The notes beneath the pieces are model-generated. The model had not been told where the DNA came from, made no database searches, and was given only the letters and a program-made list of their open reading frames with translations. Made by a program: the position numbers and the translations under genes. Positions 60,675 to 60,819 of a stretch of DNA of 60,819 nucleotides are shown here, piece by piece (positions within the stretch are counted from its first letter, which is position 1; the number at the start of each line of letters is the position of its first letter). The DNA is from Clostridia bacterium (lineage in GTDB: Bacteria > Bacillota > Clostridia > Oscillospirales > Acutalibacteraceae). Where the stretch lies: positions 1 through 60,819 of the forward strand of contig JAFTWE010000042.1 in the NCBI GenBank assembly GCA_017465465.1. Direction: 5' to 3'.

Positions 60675-60819
60675 AATAACGAAAGACTAACTATTAAAAG
60701 TCAATAGTAAAAATCAAAAAATGTTGTGAAATGTAAGACGGTGAAAAAAGGCATAACAAAACAGACGTCAAAGACGCCGAGTTTTAAAGATTAAAAGAAT
60801 TTATGCTTTTGATATGTAA
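60675..60819. other. window end, nothing assigned
   Basis: This is AT-rich sequence after the last sortase. The only frame with a plausible start (a GTG near 60740) closes after 17 codons. No hairpin terminator was seen. Confidence 0.4.

Overview
The window is a gene-dense, low-to-moderate GC chromosomal stretch from a Gram-positive, endospore-forming anaerobe of the Clostridia. The best guess is a Ruminococcus-like member of the Oscillospirales. The reasons are a SpoIVFA/SpoIVFB-like pair, a ctsR-mcsA-mcsB-clpC operon, the sepF-divIVA-lspA cluster, a split transketolase, class B sortases and a secreted protein with a type I dockerin. The genus is inference. I saw no rRNA, tRNA, CRISPR array, phage genes or transposase.

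Layout. 1-8.2 kb: a secreted protein of unknown function, endonuclease IV, mannose-6-phosphate isomerase, a site-2 protease/LytM pair, then a glycerol kinase, malate dehydrogenase and malic enzyme operon on the minus strand. 8.3-13.8 kb: small membrane or unknown proteins, a phosphodiesterase, three overlapping tiny ORFs, and a cell-envelope group made of a His-rich LytR-CpsA-Psr protein, a class B sortase and a 73-residue protein with an SPDTG sorting signal. 13.8-22 kb: hemW, a GPH-type sugar transporter, lepA, a 3D/G5-domain wall protein behind a consensus promoter and structured leader, the dockerin protein, and a degenerate iron-alcohol-dehydrogenase relative. 22.1-38.8 kb: a long plus-strand run of tRNA modification (miaB, miaA), mismatch repair (mutS, mutL), division and envelope genes (sepF, divIVA, lspA, rluD, an HlyD-like protein, a YggS-type PLP protein), split transketolase and an anchored propeller-like protein, closed by a strong terminator. 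38.8-42.8 kb: a zinc-ribbon/PASTA protein whose kinase domain has lost its catalytic residues, an array of mini-hairpins that appears to have inserted into a terminator, a FAD/Rieske oxidoreductase and a GNAT acetyltransferase. 42.8-47.5 kb: a minus-strand operon of HprK-like kinase, ABC exporter, PqqD-like protein, S26-type peptidase and ABC-F ATPase. 47.6-52.3 kb: the class III heat-shock operon with CtsR boxes. 52.5-60.7 kb: cysteine desulfurase, thiI, cinA, then two more class B sortases flanking a protein with an extended charged helix.

The most novel signals are: (1) the hairpin array at 40.6-40.9 kb, flanked by a 12-bp direct repeat inside a terminator that would be perfect without it, with a shorter relative before clpC; (2) the HprK-like/ABC/PqqD/S26/ABC-F operon, which resembles peptide-maturation machinery but has no visible precursor gene; (3) the PASTA pseudokinase; (4) the three-sortase complement with a roughly 20-residue predicted anchored peptide and a long-helix partner protein. 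All calls were made by eye from motifs and context, with no database search.
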